Source: Coriaria nepalensis
Taxonomy: Eukaryota > Streptophyta > Magnoliopsida > Cucurbitales > Coriariaceae
Direction: 5' to 3'
Assembly (NCBI GenBank): GCA_027186245.1
Contig: CP114485.1
Span: forward strand, 7,592,001-7,656,000
Length of the DNA stretch: 64,000 bases
Part shown: one piece after another, positions 45,612 to 57,899 of the stretch
Layout: each line of letters opens with the position of its first letter
How positions within the stretch are numbered: the first letter of the stretch is position 1
Notes under the pieces: generated by a model
Told to the model about the DNA's origin: nothing
Seen by the model: the letters and a program-made list of their open reading frames with translations, nothing else
Databases searched by the model: none
Program-made: the position numbers and the translations under genes

Positions 45612-45900
45612 CTTCTACTTTCGACCTTCAGCTTTAAATGGAGCTTCAACAAACGTTACGAACTTCAGCTTCTTCTTCGACCCTCGGATCTGGGATTTCA
45701 AGGACCACTCCACCAGCTTTTGGAGGTTGGGGCTTGTTAGAAATGAGGGAAAATGGAGATGACGGACATGAAGGTTACACTTCTCCTTCAATGGAGGTTA
45801 ACCCATTGTCGTCTGCTTCGAGAGGTTGAAGATGGAATAGTTGAGAGCTTGGGGTTTTTCGCCTGACGATGAGTTTGAGAGCTTGAAGATGGGATTTTTG
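45612..45900 (-). other. Possible leader exon of the 44601-44972 gene
   Basis: On the minus strand a GTAGAAG|GTTACC sequence at 45612/45611 is a fair splice donor, in the right orientation for the acceptor at 45004. Sequence upstream of it is less AT-rich than the surroundings. The opposing plus-strand open frame at 45638-45829 (63 codons, Ser/Thr-rich, RTTPPAFGGWGLLEM) could instead be coding, but no family supports it. Confidence 0.25.
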
Positions 45901-46444
45901 CCTGGTATAAAAAAGTAAACGATAAATTAAAAAAGGTGGTCAGTCATGATCTGAGATTCAAAAGTGCAGCGTGGTTATATACAAAGACATGAATAGTGCA
46001 AAAAGTGATTTAAATTGCATAATTTAAGGCTGGAAACCCAAACTCATAAAAAGTGGCTCTCAGAAAACGTGATTAAAAATGAAAAAAATGTAATTTAAAA
46101 TCTGACATAAAAAAAGGGCCCAAACAAAGTTGTCAGACCCCTGCACCGTGTTTTGTCTTTTAAATAAAATTATTTGTTTTTGACCTTTAATCCAATATAA
46201 TCAGAAGTGGCCAAGGTCGTGGGGGTAAAGAGCATTCCACATTCTAATACAAAAAAACAAAAATTTACCATCTTGAAGGAGCTTTTGACTGAGTAAACTA
46301 ATGCTGTTAACTAGATTGATCTTTTCAAATTTCAACGAGTAATTTGAGTGATAATTACAAGTATAGGAGGTGAATTCAAATATGAATCTCTCCACTTTCC
46401 TGAAGAATTGACCGATTTCTTCAAATTAATTAGGCCAACGAAAA

Positions 46445-47233
46445 AGTCACTTTACCCTTCTCATATTTTTTAAATTCATTTTTAACTATAGAGTAATTCA
46501 TTTTTTTAATCTTAATCTTCAAAATTTTATTATTATATTATTTAACTCAATTCATTATTTTTTTATGTAAAATTTTCATCAATCCATCATTTTACCACAA
46601 CCTCCACCGATCCCTCCATAGCCGCCGTCTTTGACCATCGTTATCGGAAATAATTTTACTTTTATTTATATATCCTTAATTTTTATGTTTGTATTTTTAA
46701 TCCCAAATTTTATTATTTCTTATTTATTCACCTCCTAAGACAATATTCTCTACCTTTCCTCGATGCTATCATTTTTAACCGGAAAATAGCTTTCTATCTA
46801 TTAAAAAAAGAAAAGAAATAGAGTCTAGATGGTTCGAGCAGGGCTCGGTGAGAGAAAGACAAAGAGTTATTTCCGACGATGAATGATGGTGGTGGTAGGT
46901 GGCGGTAGCAAAGGAGGAAGAAGAGGAGATTGTTTTGCAATGATAGTAAAAGATATTAAAATTGTAATTAAAAATATAAAAAATAAAAATTAAAGATATA
47001 AAAATAAATCAGATTCTAAATATAAATTATATTTTTGGCGACAATGATCAAAGGAAGCAACAACAGATGGGTTGGTGGTATGATGGTGGGGATGTATCGG
47101 GGAGAAAATAATTTAAAATAATAAAATAGATTAAAAACGTGAAAATAAAATTTTGGGAATATAAATTATAAAATAATTATTTTAATATTAAAAAATAGCT
47201 TAAAAAATATATAAGTAGGGCAAAGTCTCTTTT
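46445..47233. repeat. MITE-like element with about 30-base terminal inverted repeats
   Basis: The left end ACTTTACCCTTCTCATATTT (from about 46449) is matched by the inverted right end (complement ACTTTGCCCTACTTATATAT, near 47207-47230). Inside, GCCGCCGTCTTTGACCATCG-like sequence near 46621 faces GGTGGTGGTAGGTGGCGGTA near 46889, so much of the element is imperfectly self-complementary. In layout it resembles the elements at 28.6 and 32.0 kb but its ends differ. About 790 bases, no coding region. Confidence 0.55.
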
Positions 47234-47656
47234 TTTTCATAGTTTAAAAAGGATTTTTAGAGGTAAGTTTAATTTTTTCAAATAATTAATATTAAAGCTT
47301 TGTGATGAATTTTACATTTCAATTAAAGAAACCCTATTATGGAGATCTTATAACAAAATTGTCTCCGTTCAATTTATTAGGAAATTGGAAATGAGTTCAA
47401 TCTAGAGACTTCATAGTTTTTAAGAGACTAAGAAAACTTTATATGATATTTACCAATTAATATGGCTGGTTAAAGCCTCAATGGTTGCGTTGGATCATAT
47501 TTAGAACAGAAAAGTTGGTAAAATTGATATATAGATTTTTATGTATACATGAAAACCATTTATGTCATATCCCATTGATATTTCAAACCAAAGTATCATC
47601 TCTAGTAACATATTTGGATTGAAAATTAATCATACTTGGGGGATGTGACTTTATTC

Positions 47657-48967
47657 TTAAGAACTGGCAATGCAGTAGGGCTCCCAAAGCAACAAATATC
47701 TTCTAAGCTTAGGCACCTTGCAGCCGCCTCTCGACCCATCAGAGATCTCCTGTCCCGGGTGAATATCCCAAGATGTGGGTTCCTCCATCGCCTCTTTGTC
47801 CCAAATGGTGACAGGCTTGGGCTTGGGCCTCCAATGATAATCGCTCATGTCTAAGGAGGCTGATGTTGCGGGCGTTGCCGTCGGTCCTGGCGGCTTGATC
47901 CAAGATACCACTTGGCACATCGGAAGCGACTGTGCAAGTGGGGCTGCTTCTTTTGGATCATGTTCTTCCTCCTCCACTTCTTCAAAATCAACTTCTTCTC
48001 CTCCTTCATTTCCTTCCACAGAGATTAAAAAGTTTGCTTCAGACTGATCTTCTTCAACCACCTTTTCGTTCTTCCTTTCGGGTTTGTCCAAGGAGGAAAG
48101 AGAGAGAACAAGGCGGCCATCTCCCCGTTGAGTTTGAAAGTTAGTTTTTGAAGAGAACATGGACACGGCGTCGAGGAATAATCTTCCATCATCACGACGA
48201 GATTGCATACGAAGAATAGATCCGTCCTCGTAGTCGGACAATGAAGAGAGCGGTGGAGGGTATGATCGACGGAAGGACAACTTCTTCTCGCACTTTCCCA
48301 ACCGTGGGGCCCGCTCCAGGATTGCTTGTTCATTACTTTTTCTTTCTTTTTTTTCTTCTTCCTTATTCTTCTTTAATTCTTCGGGAGGAGAGACTTCATC
48401 GGAGCCGGTCTCGGATCCGACACTTTCCGTACAAATCTCAAGACTCTCTTTACACAAAGTGCTTGATGATGTTTTCACAAGGGAGTGGATATAAGGAGGG
48501 GGAAGTGGTAATAGTGAATTGGTGTCATTCTTATTCTTACACTGAATAGAGCTCCATATATTCACTTCCCCTGTTTTCTCCGTATCTTTCTTATTCTTCT
48601 TTTCGTCTCGAATTTCCCTCCAAACATTATGAAAGTCTCCGTACTCTTGATCTTCTTCTTCATCATCAGAAGACGAAGAGTAAGAAGAGGATTCATGTGG
48701 GTTATTAGGGGAGATCGCTGACATCTCTTCTGATGATGCAATCTTTTTCATGGGAAAATATAAGAGACCTTGTTGAGCCATCCAATTCTTGGATGACATG
48801 TCAGCCGACAGAGTTCGTCGCAACGAGGAACCGCGACCGTTAGATGTCGGCTTTTCCATGTCTGGACGGACCAGAATTGTGAGTATGCCTCGCTGATCAG
48901 TGATTGTAGACACCTCAAGCATGTTCTTCATGAATGATGAAGAAGAAAGCTGAAGGATGTTCTTCAT
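47657..48967 (-). CDS. FANTASTIC FOUR (FAF)-like protein
   Basis: Single-exon frame of 436 residues with the plant FAF domain (about residues 234-290): YPPPLSSL, then RRDDGRLFLDAV, then RGDGRLVLSL. In Arabidopsis, FAF proteins modulate shoot meristem size by affecting the WUSCHEL-CLAVATA circuit; the function of this paralogue is inferred only. Before the domain there is a Ser-rich and acidic stretch (SSSYSSSSDDEEEDQEYGDF, residues 93-112) and a Lys/Glu coiled-coil-like run. After it comes a Glu-rich block (about 320-350). LVLSL inside the domain fits an LxLxL repression motif, possibly by chance. No signal peptide or membrane segment. The start is uncertain: the first ATG (48967) lies only 20 bases from a TATA-like box, so Met13 (48931) may be used. 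The acidic stretches make plus-strand shadow frames. Confidence 0.86.
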   Translation of the reverse strand: MKNILQLSSSSFMKNMLEVSTITDQRGILTILVRPDMEKPTSNGRGSSLRRTLSADMSSKNWMAQQGLLYFPMKKIASSEEMSAISPNNPHESSSYSSSSDDEEEDQEYGDFHNVWREIRDEKKNKKDTEKTGEVNIWSSIQCKNKNDTNSLLPLPPPYIHSLVKTSSSTLCKESLEICTESVGSETGSDEVSPPEELKKNKEEEKKERKSNEQAILERAPRLGKCEKKLSFRRSYPPPLSSLSDYEDGSILRMQSRRDDGRLFLDAVSMFSSKTNFQTQRGDGRLVLSLSSLDKPERKNEKVVEEDQSEANFLISVEGNEGGEEVDFEEVEEEEHDPKEAAPLAQSLPMCQVVSWIKPPGPTATPATSASLDMSDYHWRPKPKPVTIWDKEAMEEPTSWDIHPGQEISDGSRGGCKVPKLRRYLLLWEPYCIASS

Positions 48968-48986
48968 GAGTGTGGCGAATGTGGGA

Positions 48987-48993
48987 ATTTATA
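48987..48993 (-). promoter_or_regulatory. TATA-like box of the FAF-like gene
   Basis: Minus-strand CTCCTATAAATTCCC gives a TATAAAT core at 48993-48987. With the usual 25-35-base distance, transcription would start near 48952-48965, at or after the first ATG (48967). This affects which methionine is used. Confidence 0.5.
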
Positions 48994-48999
48994 GGAGAT

Positions 49000-50030
49000 T
49001 TTTAAGGAATCTTGTCCAGTGGGACCCACCTAAATTTTTTACTGTAAACCATTCTGTGTTTTTTTGTTAAATATAAAATCACGCAGGACGGGCAGGAGTT
49101 GAAGTTTTTTTTTTTTTTTTTTTTTTGGCGTAATTTTAAAAAAAATTATTTAGGAGAAGAAAATAATTATAATCCAATATTTTCTTAAACAAATTAAAAA
49201 GAACTGAGAAGGGAAAAAATCTTCCTAAAATCACATCATTTAAATTAAATCTTAAAATAAATTTAAGAGAATAATAATAAATATTTCAAATTTAAGAATA
49301 AATATTTAAAATTATTATTTATTCAACGTTTTTAAAGAATTGAATTATTTGGATAAATAAATGATAAATATCATTATTGAAGACTTAAAAACTCAGTATA
49401 AATATTGTAAAAAATTCTTAAAAAGAAAGAAAACGAATTTCAAGTTGAGATTAAAATATTCAAAAAAGATGAAAAAGAATTTAAGTCCTTGAGAGCAAAA
49501 ACTCTAAAGAAAAGGACCCAAGAAGGAGGGGCTACTTCTAAGTCAAGAGATGAGAAAAAGAGGCTCCTATGATTATTTTTTTCTTAATTCAATTTTTACG
49601 ATAGTATACATATAAACCTATTAGCTTTAATATTATAGGATTGTAATGATATGAGATATTCTAATATTAGTATACATCAATTTTAGATGGTTTTGATCTC
49701 AACCTTTTGATCAAGTAAGTTTGGATGGGGGAAAACAAGGGAGCTAGTGTTTTAGAGGATCAAAATGTTCATACCTTCAATGGAGATATTGAAGCCTTTA
49801 TACTAATCTTTCAGGAGACGGCCTATGTGCTCTTATCGACGTGGTCCTTCTTGTTGGGTCGGATTCTACTTGGTTAGAAGATCAAACTTCACTTATTTTT
49901 CTAACTCTTACATGAGAATATCAGCTCCCACTTTGAGACTTGTTCGTTGTCCCCCTTAATCTTTAATGTACTATTTGTCAAAGAGCATATCTCTTTACCT
50001 TCGGCTCCGATGATTTGATCGCTGTATAGA
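49000..50030. other. Intergenic, no gene seen
   Basis: A T run of about 22 bases lies at 49106-49127, followed by A-rich DNA. I see no coding region or RNA gene. The FAF-like gene's distal promoter would be in the first part. Confidence 0.45.
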
Positions 50031-50039
50031 TCGTCGTGA

Positions 50040-50350
50040 GGTCCAATGAATCGGCCGAAGAGACTCTCGGCCTCGGCCGTTTCCTTTCATGGACTCAAAA
50101 CTATTCAATCCCATAGGACTAGCATTGGGCTCAACCAGAGGCTAGCATTGGGCTTGGCTCAAACTGGATGGGCCATGAGTGCCTTGGCCCAAGTGGGCGG
50201 GTTGAGGCTGTCTTCGGCTTGGTCGAGACTGGCCTTGGGATCAGCCTAAGTGGGGCGGACAGGCATATTCTTGGCTTGACCGAGGCTGTCCTTAGGCTCC
50301 GAGCTTGAGTGAGTTGGCTAACCAAATGCCGGGCACACCCAATTTCCCTT
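50040..50350. repeat. GC-richer patch with GGGCTTGGC / CTTGG words
   Basis: Words such as CTAGCATTGGGCT (50119 and 50143) and GGCTTGG / CGAGGCTG recur. Composition stands out from the AT-rich flanks. Similar patches occur in plant LTRs, but no termini or coding remnant were found, so the identity is open. Confidence 0.35.
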
Positions 50351-52220
50351 CTATAATCGAGGCTTTTGTTTGACTGGGAACGTAGCCTTAATCGTACAAA
50401 ATCCTCGTGATCCACAATAAACAATGACGTATTAAGATAATACAACCATATGACAAGGAATGCAAGTGAAATCTAGCACATTGATGTCACATAAACCAAA
50501 AGGTACTCCACTTTTGTGTATCTAGGTGCAATTAGGGTAGAGAGTGAATTTATTTTGCTTAAGGAGTAAGCAAAATATTAACTTTGAGAAAGAACCTAAT
50601 CCCAAGTTTAAGGAAAATGAAGTTACAAATAAACTTAGGCTTCTCATTTTTCCTAATGGTATATTGGTTGCTTTGGTTTGGCCAAAAATATGCATGGTTT
50701 GATTGGAATATATTGGATCTACCTATTTTATAGATATTTCATATTTGGATTACTATTTAATTCAATTGAAGGTTAGTGCAGTACTATAGAGAGGGTTTCC
50801 ACTACATAAAGACTAATTCAAGGACTAGTACATATTAATTGTTTATTTGGTCTCGATCCATATTTAAACTAATCTAACTTTATCAACTTGAGTTGGACGA
50901 ATCAATTCAATTCAATCAGAGTTGACTCTCACATTTATAAATGAGAGAGAATAATCAACCATCCATACTTTCATTGTATATTAATGTTTATATAGATGAA
51001 AAATAGAAAAATTATACTACGCTAGTTAATTAAATATTTTGATTATTGTTAATTGTAGGTCTTATCATTACTATTACTTGTGCAGTATGTGTGTGTCATA
51101 TACTTTATACAATCTTTGGCTAAATTTTATGTTCACTTCGCCACTGAGGTGATCTAGCCTGAGTTGGTAAGAAAATTCATCTTTATCTTGTGCCTTATAC
51201 TCTATGAGATCTAGAAAGAAGTAATTACTAGTCTTATATGTTATATTGATTTCATTTATGTGTATTGTTGGTTTATTGTTGTGGCACGAAAACCGAGTGA
51301 AGACCAAAACCGGTTGAGGCCCATTTAAGCTTAATGAGTTTAAATATTAAACTTAATCTTGACTATTGGTTTTCACCGGTTTAATTTTAATCATATGTTG
51401 CTCTCATACTTAATCATCTTTTTCTCTCCTCATCTGAGTCATTCGAGTAAGGGTTAAAGTTTGTGCCATTTGGGTGATCTCTCTAGTTTTTCTTTACCTT
51501 TCTATAAATCTAGGGTTATGCTAGTATGCTCGGTTGATGATTGAAGTTGTGTTGCTTTAATGGTGAGATCTATTTGTATTTCTATAGGCAGAATACTAGG
51601 TTGATAGATTTGATTCGGTTAAGTATTGTTGATTAATGTTTTTGATCTATAAATATACATGAACGGTTGATCTAGTATACATAGAGTCTAACAAGTTGTT
51701 AGAACTCAACATGGTTTTGATCAATAATAATATATTTAAAATAATTATATAAGAATTTATCATTTTATTAGTTTCACAAAACAATACTCATCACATATTT
51801 TTAAGATATCATGTTCAATATTTTGTTCTTAGGATAAAATAATGTTATGATATTGAAATGCAAGTTTGCAATTCTTAAACTATCAACCAATTAAGAAGAA
51901 GTATAAAATAGTAAGACCAAAAGAAAAGGGTTATATTTTGAATTAAAAAGTCATTTTACCATTTGGATCCTACCATGTATTTATAATATATGAAAGTTAC
52001 AACACTCAGGTAATAAATTGCATGTAGTTATAAAATTGTAAATAATAATTGTGACATAAAACAAACCAGATGCTTTATTCGTTTCTATGCAATGCAATGA
52101 ATGTTTTGGACTTGTTGATCGATAAAGTATTTTTGAATGCATAAATTTCCAAGAAATGAAGCTATTGCTTTAGACTAAATACTAATTGGTCGGTCAAAGT
52201 GCTCTGAATATCGAGACTTC
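50351..52220. other. AT-rich intergenic DNA, no gene seen
   Basis: Short open frames on both strands have no conserved features. No structured repeat was recognised. Confidence 0.4.
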
Positions 52221-52224
<4 letters not shown>

Positions 52225-52270
<46 letters not shown>

Positions 52271-52272
52271 TA
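52225..52272. repeat. Poly(A) tract followed by (AT)n
   Basis: About 29 consecutive A are followed directly by about ten AT repeats. This combination often marks the 3' end of a retroposed sequence or a replication-slippage hotspot. No retroposon body was recognised upstream. Confidence 0.9.
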
Positions 52273-53200
52273 TTATTCAATGTTAAATTAAAATATTTAT
52301 CTCATAAAATAAATATTATTTAAAATAATCCAATATAATACTGATTTAAAAAAGAAGAAGAAGGAGATAATCTTCCTTTTATCAGCGACCAAATATAATT
52401 GAAAAGTTTATCTTCGACAACCTTATCTATTCACCTCCAAAAAAACGATAGAAGTAGTCTTCCTAACAATCCTAGTTTAGTGACATAAACACAGACAAAT
52501 TTAACATAAGAATCTTATCCATTAAAGAGAATCTTAGTGCAACTATAAAGTTGTATGACGCTATCTTATATGTATAAATAGATTAAAAAATTTAGTCATT
52601 TATCGAGCCCACTTAAATCTTCAGGAAGCTCTTTCCAAATAAATAAAAACTTTGAAAGTGGAAATGAAAAGAACCAGTTATGAAAGAGAGAACATGGTTC
52701 TGTCTGTGAAGTGCCAATCCCACTTGCACTCACATGCACATGCACATGCACAAAGGAAAGGAATTAAGCATATTAGATTAATTTCAAGTCTAAGTAAGAA
52801 CATGATCATAGACCTAAATTTAATAGCATTCCAATTTGTTTGTCAAGCTGTTGATTACCTTGTAATTTACGTTCTTGACATCGTCAACTGGTGCGAGGGA
52901 AACTTTTTGTTGAGATTAAGATAGTGTTAAAGGAAGGATAAATCAGGTACGTGTGAGGCAAAAGAGTAGATATTCTCACCCGACAAGAATTTGCTTATAA
53001 TTTCACTTCTTTTAGGCAAAAAATAAAATATTCCATCAGTCTTATAGTATTTTTCTCGAAATGTCACGATCAACACTTGAAGGGATTTAAAAATATATGA
53101 AACAGTAACAATAAAATTGTGCCACATAATTTCTAACTTAAGATATTCAACTCATAAATTGTTTAATTTTAAACTGAAAAGAAAAGAGATTAATGATAGA
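52273..53200. other. Intergenic, no supported gene
   Basis: It contains a CACATG/GCACAT hexamer run (52729-52753). A 90-codon plus-strand open frame at 52652-52924 spans it. It has a hydrophobic C-terminal half but no recognisable family, and I do not call it a gene. Confidence 0.35.
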
Positions 53201-53239
53201 ACGACACAGAGGAGAAGAACTATTAGGGTCTGTTGTCCA

Positions 53240-54370
53240 CACTAATAGTTCTTACGTAGGACACCTTTTTCAACTAGGTCTAATTCTAATTAGATTCTAA
53301 TTCATCTTAATTAATTATTAATTAATTAAACTGGACCTAATTAAAAAAGACTCCAGTTTAAACTCTACAACATTTCATTGCAGGCCCTTGGGTTTTTTAT
53401 TAATTACAAATAATTAATTAATATGAGCCCAATAGACAAGTTTCATTTACCCTACTAAATAGTAATGTTTTACTGAACCTTGTAAAATCATATGTAAATT
53501 TAACAAATTTAAAAATTAATTAAAGTTAATACTAATAATTTACTATTTCAATATCATTCATAAATTAATTAATTACTAATTAAAACAATGCCAACTACGT
53601 AGTTGTGCTACATGAAATCAACTTTAAAGAACTAATTGAATTTATCCTATGTGCAATAATTCCATTATCAATTTCCCTATAGAACATGGTTCATTTCTTT
53701 CCAATAATCAAATTATGCTCAAGTTACGTTCGTTAGTAATAGGAATCATAACCTTCGTGATTTTATCTTAAACCTTCTATACCAAAATTGATTTCTGATA
53801 AAATGTCAAGGCTATCCGTGAGATGAGAATTGTAAAATCTTCTACGAGAACCTACATGACTAATACCCTGCAATTCAACTCTTCTTTTAGACCAATGCCT
53901 AGAATTTAATATCTTACGATATTTTTTATCTATTAAATCTACCGGATAAATCATATAAAATATTATATGATTTATGCAATTTAAATAATGGATCTAAACT
54001 ATTTTCATATCATACTATATCACACATTAATTTTATTATTGTATTAGACGTCAGAATTCACAAGACTTACTATTTTAAAATATATGAGCGATCAATACCA
54101 TCTTGATTACTCACAATATTCATATATAATAATTTTATACCTAATAGTTCACCTTTTATTATCTTTCATCAGAATTTTTACAGTATAACATTCTCTACAT
54201 AAGTGTATATGGTTATCTAAAATATGATAATCACAAGTATATTAAGTCATTAAATAATACTAATTAACAACTAATATTAATTATATTTAATTTGGTCCTA
54301 GAACACCTTCATTAATAAGAGCTCCAAAATGAAGAATCGACAAATATTCTCACCTTTGTTCTCACCCGAT
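53240..54370 (-). repeat. Copia-related LTR remnant
   Basis: It shares ordered words with 17.7-19.0 kb and 57.9-59.1 kb, for example CAATGCCAACTACGTAGTTG followed by TGCTACATGAAAT near 53587-53617, compared with 18241-18290. An AATTAATTAATT-rich stretch precedes it, as at the other loci. Stops are everywhere and no domain is left. Borders are approximate. Confidence 0.4.
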
Positions 54371-56740
54371 ACAATTTTTTGGACGCTGGTGGCCTCTTAT
54401 GAAAAGTAATTGATTATATTTATGTTTTACATTACTTTGAAAGAGAAGAAGGTTATAAAGTATTATATATATGACAACTTTTCCTATCCATATTTTAGGA
54501 GATAGCCCATTTTGCATCATTTTTGGATCTCGCCCTTATTCTTAGAAACCCGTGACACTCTTAACGATTCTCCGCTACCCGTATGGACGAAAAAGAATTT
54601 CGGATCTATAAATGCAATATAAACCTCAAGTTTTTAGAGTTTGATATTAATTTTTATTTTAATAAAAATATAAGAGCAGTCGGATTAATCGGATCAGATC
54701 TATCGATTTTCAAATGTAAGTTGGATCGGATCTAACCAAAATCAATTTTATTTTAGTTTGAGATTTTTTTTAAGGTAATTTGGTTTGTATTTTGTAGGTA
54801 GTATTAAACGTACAGAAGTTTCTTGTATTAAATTGTTTAATATGTTTAATTGAAGATTGTAATTTTTTAGAGTAAAATACATATTTTAAGAAAGAATAAT
54901 ATGGAAAAGTTCAACTATCATTTGAAGAAAGAATTAATTAATAATTTGATTTAATAAAATAATTAATAGAAATGTCTTAGAAAGAAAAAAAAAAAGGTTA
55001 TAAATGTAACACAATTTTTTTTTAATTTTTTTGTTTTGTATTTAATAGAGCAATCACGTCATGTATTTAGGGAAAGAAATTAAAAAAAAAATTATATAAG
55101 AAAAGAAATGAATGTAAAACACATTAAAAAGAAATAAATATTAAAGGAAAAATGGTATATTATCTTACTAAATAAGAAAAGAACTTAAATCAAATTTAAA
55201 AATACATAATGAAAAAAAAAAAAAAAATCAATCGAATACACTATCTGACTATATTAATATTGGATAATCAAATTAGATCGGATCTGACAAATTCAGATCA
55301 CAACATGATCTTATTATCGAATTTAACCTTGGGACAAAAACGTTTATGAGTCGAATTGTTAGATCCCGTATAAACATTAAATGTTGTAGCCTTTTATTTG
55401 TGTAGTTAGGTCATAGAGGTTCAAAAAGATGAAATGTAGAACTTAAAGAGAAGGGTTTTTAATCTACAAAGTTTGAAGATCAATCTTAAATGAATTTTGA
55501 TTTTTGTAGGGCATGCATTATGTACATTGCAAGTTACACTGTTAACTAACAATACATTACTCCAAAGTGTACTATTCACCAGATTTCTTAGAATCATACA
55601 AGTTATAAAGTCCGGTCGGAGTCTTAATCTTGTTATCCTTCATAACTGCATGTTGGTCGCCGGCGGCCTCTCAAATTCCATAATTTAATCTAACACTGTT
55701 ATACCGTATACGGCCAAAAAAAAAAGAGTCAAATTTCCTAAATCCTTTAGTTTTTAAATTTTATTTTTAAATAAAGAAACATTCGGGTAAGAAGTCTTCA
55801 TATTCCCCCTCCATATGAATGGTCAAAGTGGATGCACGTACGAAGAACATAATAATCCTAATGCATGGCTGTCGATCACATTTAGCAATATTCTGCCCCT
55901 AAGAACAAAGAAGTTTAGGTATTGTGTTGGGGTTAATTAATAAATTTATAGCATGCTTAAAGTTATTACCAGTAAGATCATCCACTAGTTAAATGATTTA
56001 TTATATTTTTGTGGAGTATATAGTGCATTGGCTTAGCTACCTAGCATAAGCAATTATCCCTTTGACAACTTGAATTAGGAAAAGGTGGCCGACATTATAA
56101 GAATTTGTACCTTCTTTATAGTCTATGTTCGGAAAGAACAGAGTCAATCATCCTCGACGATCCAATCAAAATCTGGATATATATCCAATTAATATTTATT
56201 AACAAGAAGCTAAAAAAGTCACCAAGAAGCAAGGCAAAGCCATAACCGAGAAAGCAATAATAAAAAAATATAGCAAAATCAAGATTTCAAATGCACACAA
56301 TATACACTAGCTATGAATCTCCGAATTATGTTTATTGTGATTGTATTGCTCTTAACCGTACTCAAATTATCTTCAAAGACAAAAACGAACAACTAATTTG
56401 TCTATCTATCCTACATTGTTAATGTATGGTTACAATGTTGAAGTTAGCTTCTAATTCTTGGGACTGATGCATGGTTGTGTAAGGTAGACCCTAATTTTAA
56501 GAGATAAGAAAGTATGGTCATGTATAAGTTATTTTTTAATGAAAGATAGATTCTTGGTTATGACATGAACGGACCCCCATAAGGCAGAGAAGGAGGTTAC
56601 AACTTACAATAACCCTAACCGATTCGTTAGAGAGTGTGAGCAGCAGCTCATACAATTTAGCCAAACCATTCTTAAAATACATATTCATTACAGAGAAAAT
56701 AACACTATTAATCAGACTTCAGACGACCTAGGCCAATACA
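54371..56740. other. Intergenic, no gene seen
   Basis: AT-rich. A region of repeated GATCGGATC / CGGATCAGATC words near 54690-54735 has inverted relatives near 55264-55310 (AGATCGGATCTGACAAATTC), suggesting the ends of a degraded foldback element of about 620 bases. I could not fix the borders. The rest shows nothing I can name. Confidence 0.35.
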
Positions 56741-56743
56741 AAT

Positions 56744-57660
56744 TTAGACTCCCCCTGCTGGGGCCAACACATGCATCCAGTCCATTGATTCCAACTCCAA
56801 CCACAAACCATCAAATCTTCTTTCATATTCAGTATAAACCCATTCGATCAACAACGTTGTTTGGTGAAACATGTCAAGTAATAAATGGGTTCTTTCAGAA
56901 GCTTTAATCAAAAAATAAGAATACATAAGCACCTTATTATAACTTCTAATTCACGAAATAAAAGAGGCTTCTCCGAAATCTTGATAGCTTCTAACATGAT
57001 GAACACCATCTTCTCCAAAATCACAAGAAAAAAAAAAGAGTTACCAATTTGACAAGATGGAATACATAACAAAAAGCTCCATTAAGTTAATTTGACCGGA
57101 AAATCCATAGGGAACCTTAATATATAAGTTGCCCCACTTCTCAGTATACATTTCCAAAAATTTTTCAAGCAAGTCACTAATAAGAAGCGATAAAACCTTT
57201 ATGATCAGACAATTTAATAATCTGATCATAAAGCGGACAAAGATGACAAACTGTAATAATCTGCATGTTGATCAATCTAAACCAAGTGGATAAAACCTTT
57301 ATGGTCAGACAATTTAAGCTAAAAAATATGCACTACCATAATACGCATAAAACCTATTGCACTATCAGACAACTTGTTCCATTATAATCCATTTTTGCCT
57401 ATTTTACTTCCTAGAGCAATCAACTATATTTGCTATATCTTTCTGGAGCTGAAGATGCATTTCTGACATTTGTGGCGTCAATTCACATCGGTCTGCCTAC
57501 ATTATTGGCAGAGAAGTTAAGGGCCTCATTGTTACACTACACAATTGCATCATTTACTATAAAGAGCATCTTCATTCTACACGTGAACTTAATTTCAACC
57601 ATTGGAAAAACCCATAGACAAACCAAAATAAAAAAAAAGATCAACTCTTAAAACAGAAAC
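56744..57660 (-). other. Unresolved stretch with short conserved-looking open frames
   Basis: The minus-strand frame at 56744-56932 (containing SERTHLLLDMFHQTTLLIEW) and the one at 57041-57229 have protein-like composition. A 29-base word GATAAAACCTTTATG[AG]TCAGAC repeats at 57187 and 57291. I could not tie these to a family or build an exon chain, so they may be debris of a gene or of an element. Confidence 0.22.
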
Positions 57661-57899
57661 ACTAAATTTTGCACAAAAGAGAAATATAATTTTGAGGTAA
57701 AAGATCAAACTTACTTTGATTAGCTAAATGCAAGCTCAAAACTTTGATGGTGAAACTGTAAGACGATAAACTTCAACTCATAGTAGAAGTACTATTTAAA
57801 ATTTTAGCATCCGAGTTCTCGGTTACTAACTTGACCGAGATCAAGGGACATGCAATAAGGAACGATTCCTCATCCAGAAATCGAGTTACATATTACAAT

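Noticed and set aside
46826..46850. GGTTCGAGCAGGGCTCGG as a tRNA T-arm
   Set aside because: No acceptor, D or anticodon stems can be built around it.
47847..48549. Plus-strand open frames opposite the FAF-like gene
   Set aside because: Complement of its acidic, Ser-rich codons; the minus-strand frame has the FAF domain.
52652..52924. 90-codon plus-strand open frame
   Set aside because: It contains a CACATG microsatellite and no recognisable domain; treated as chance.
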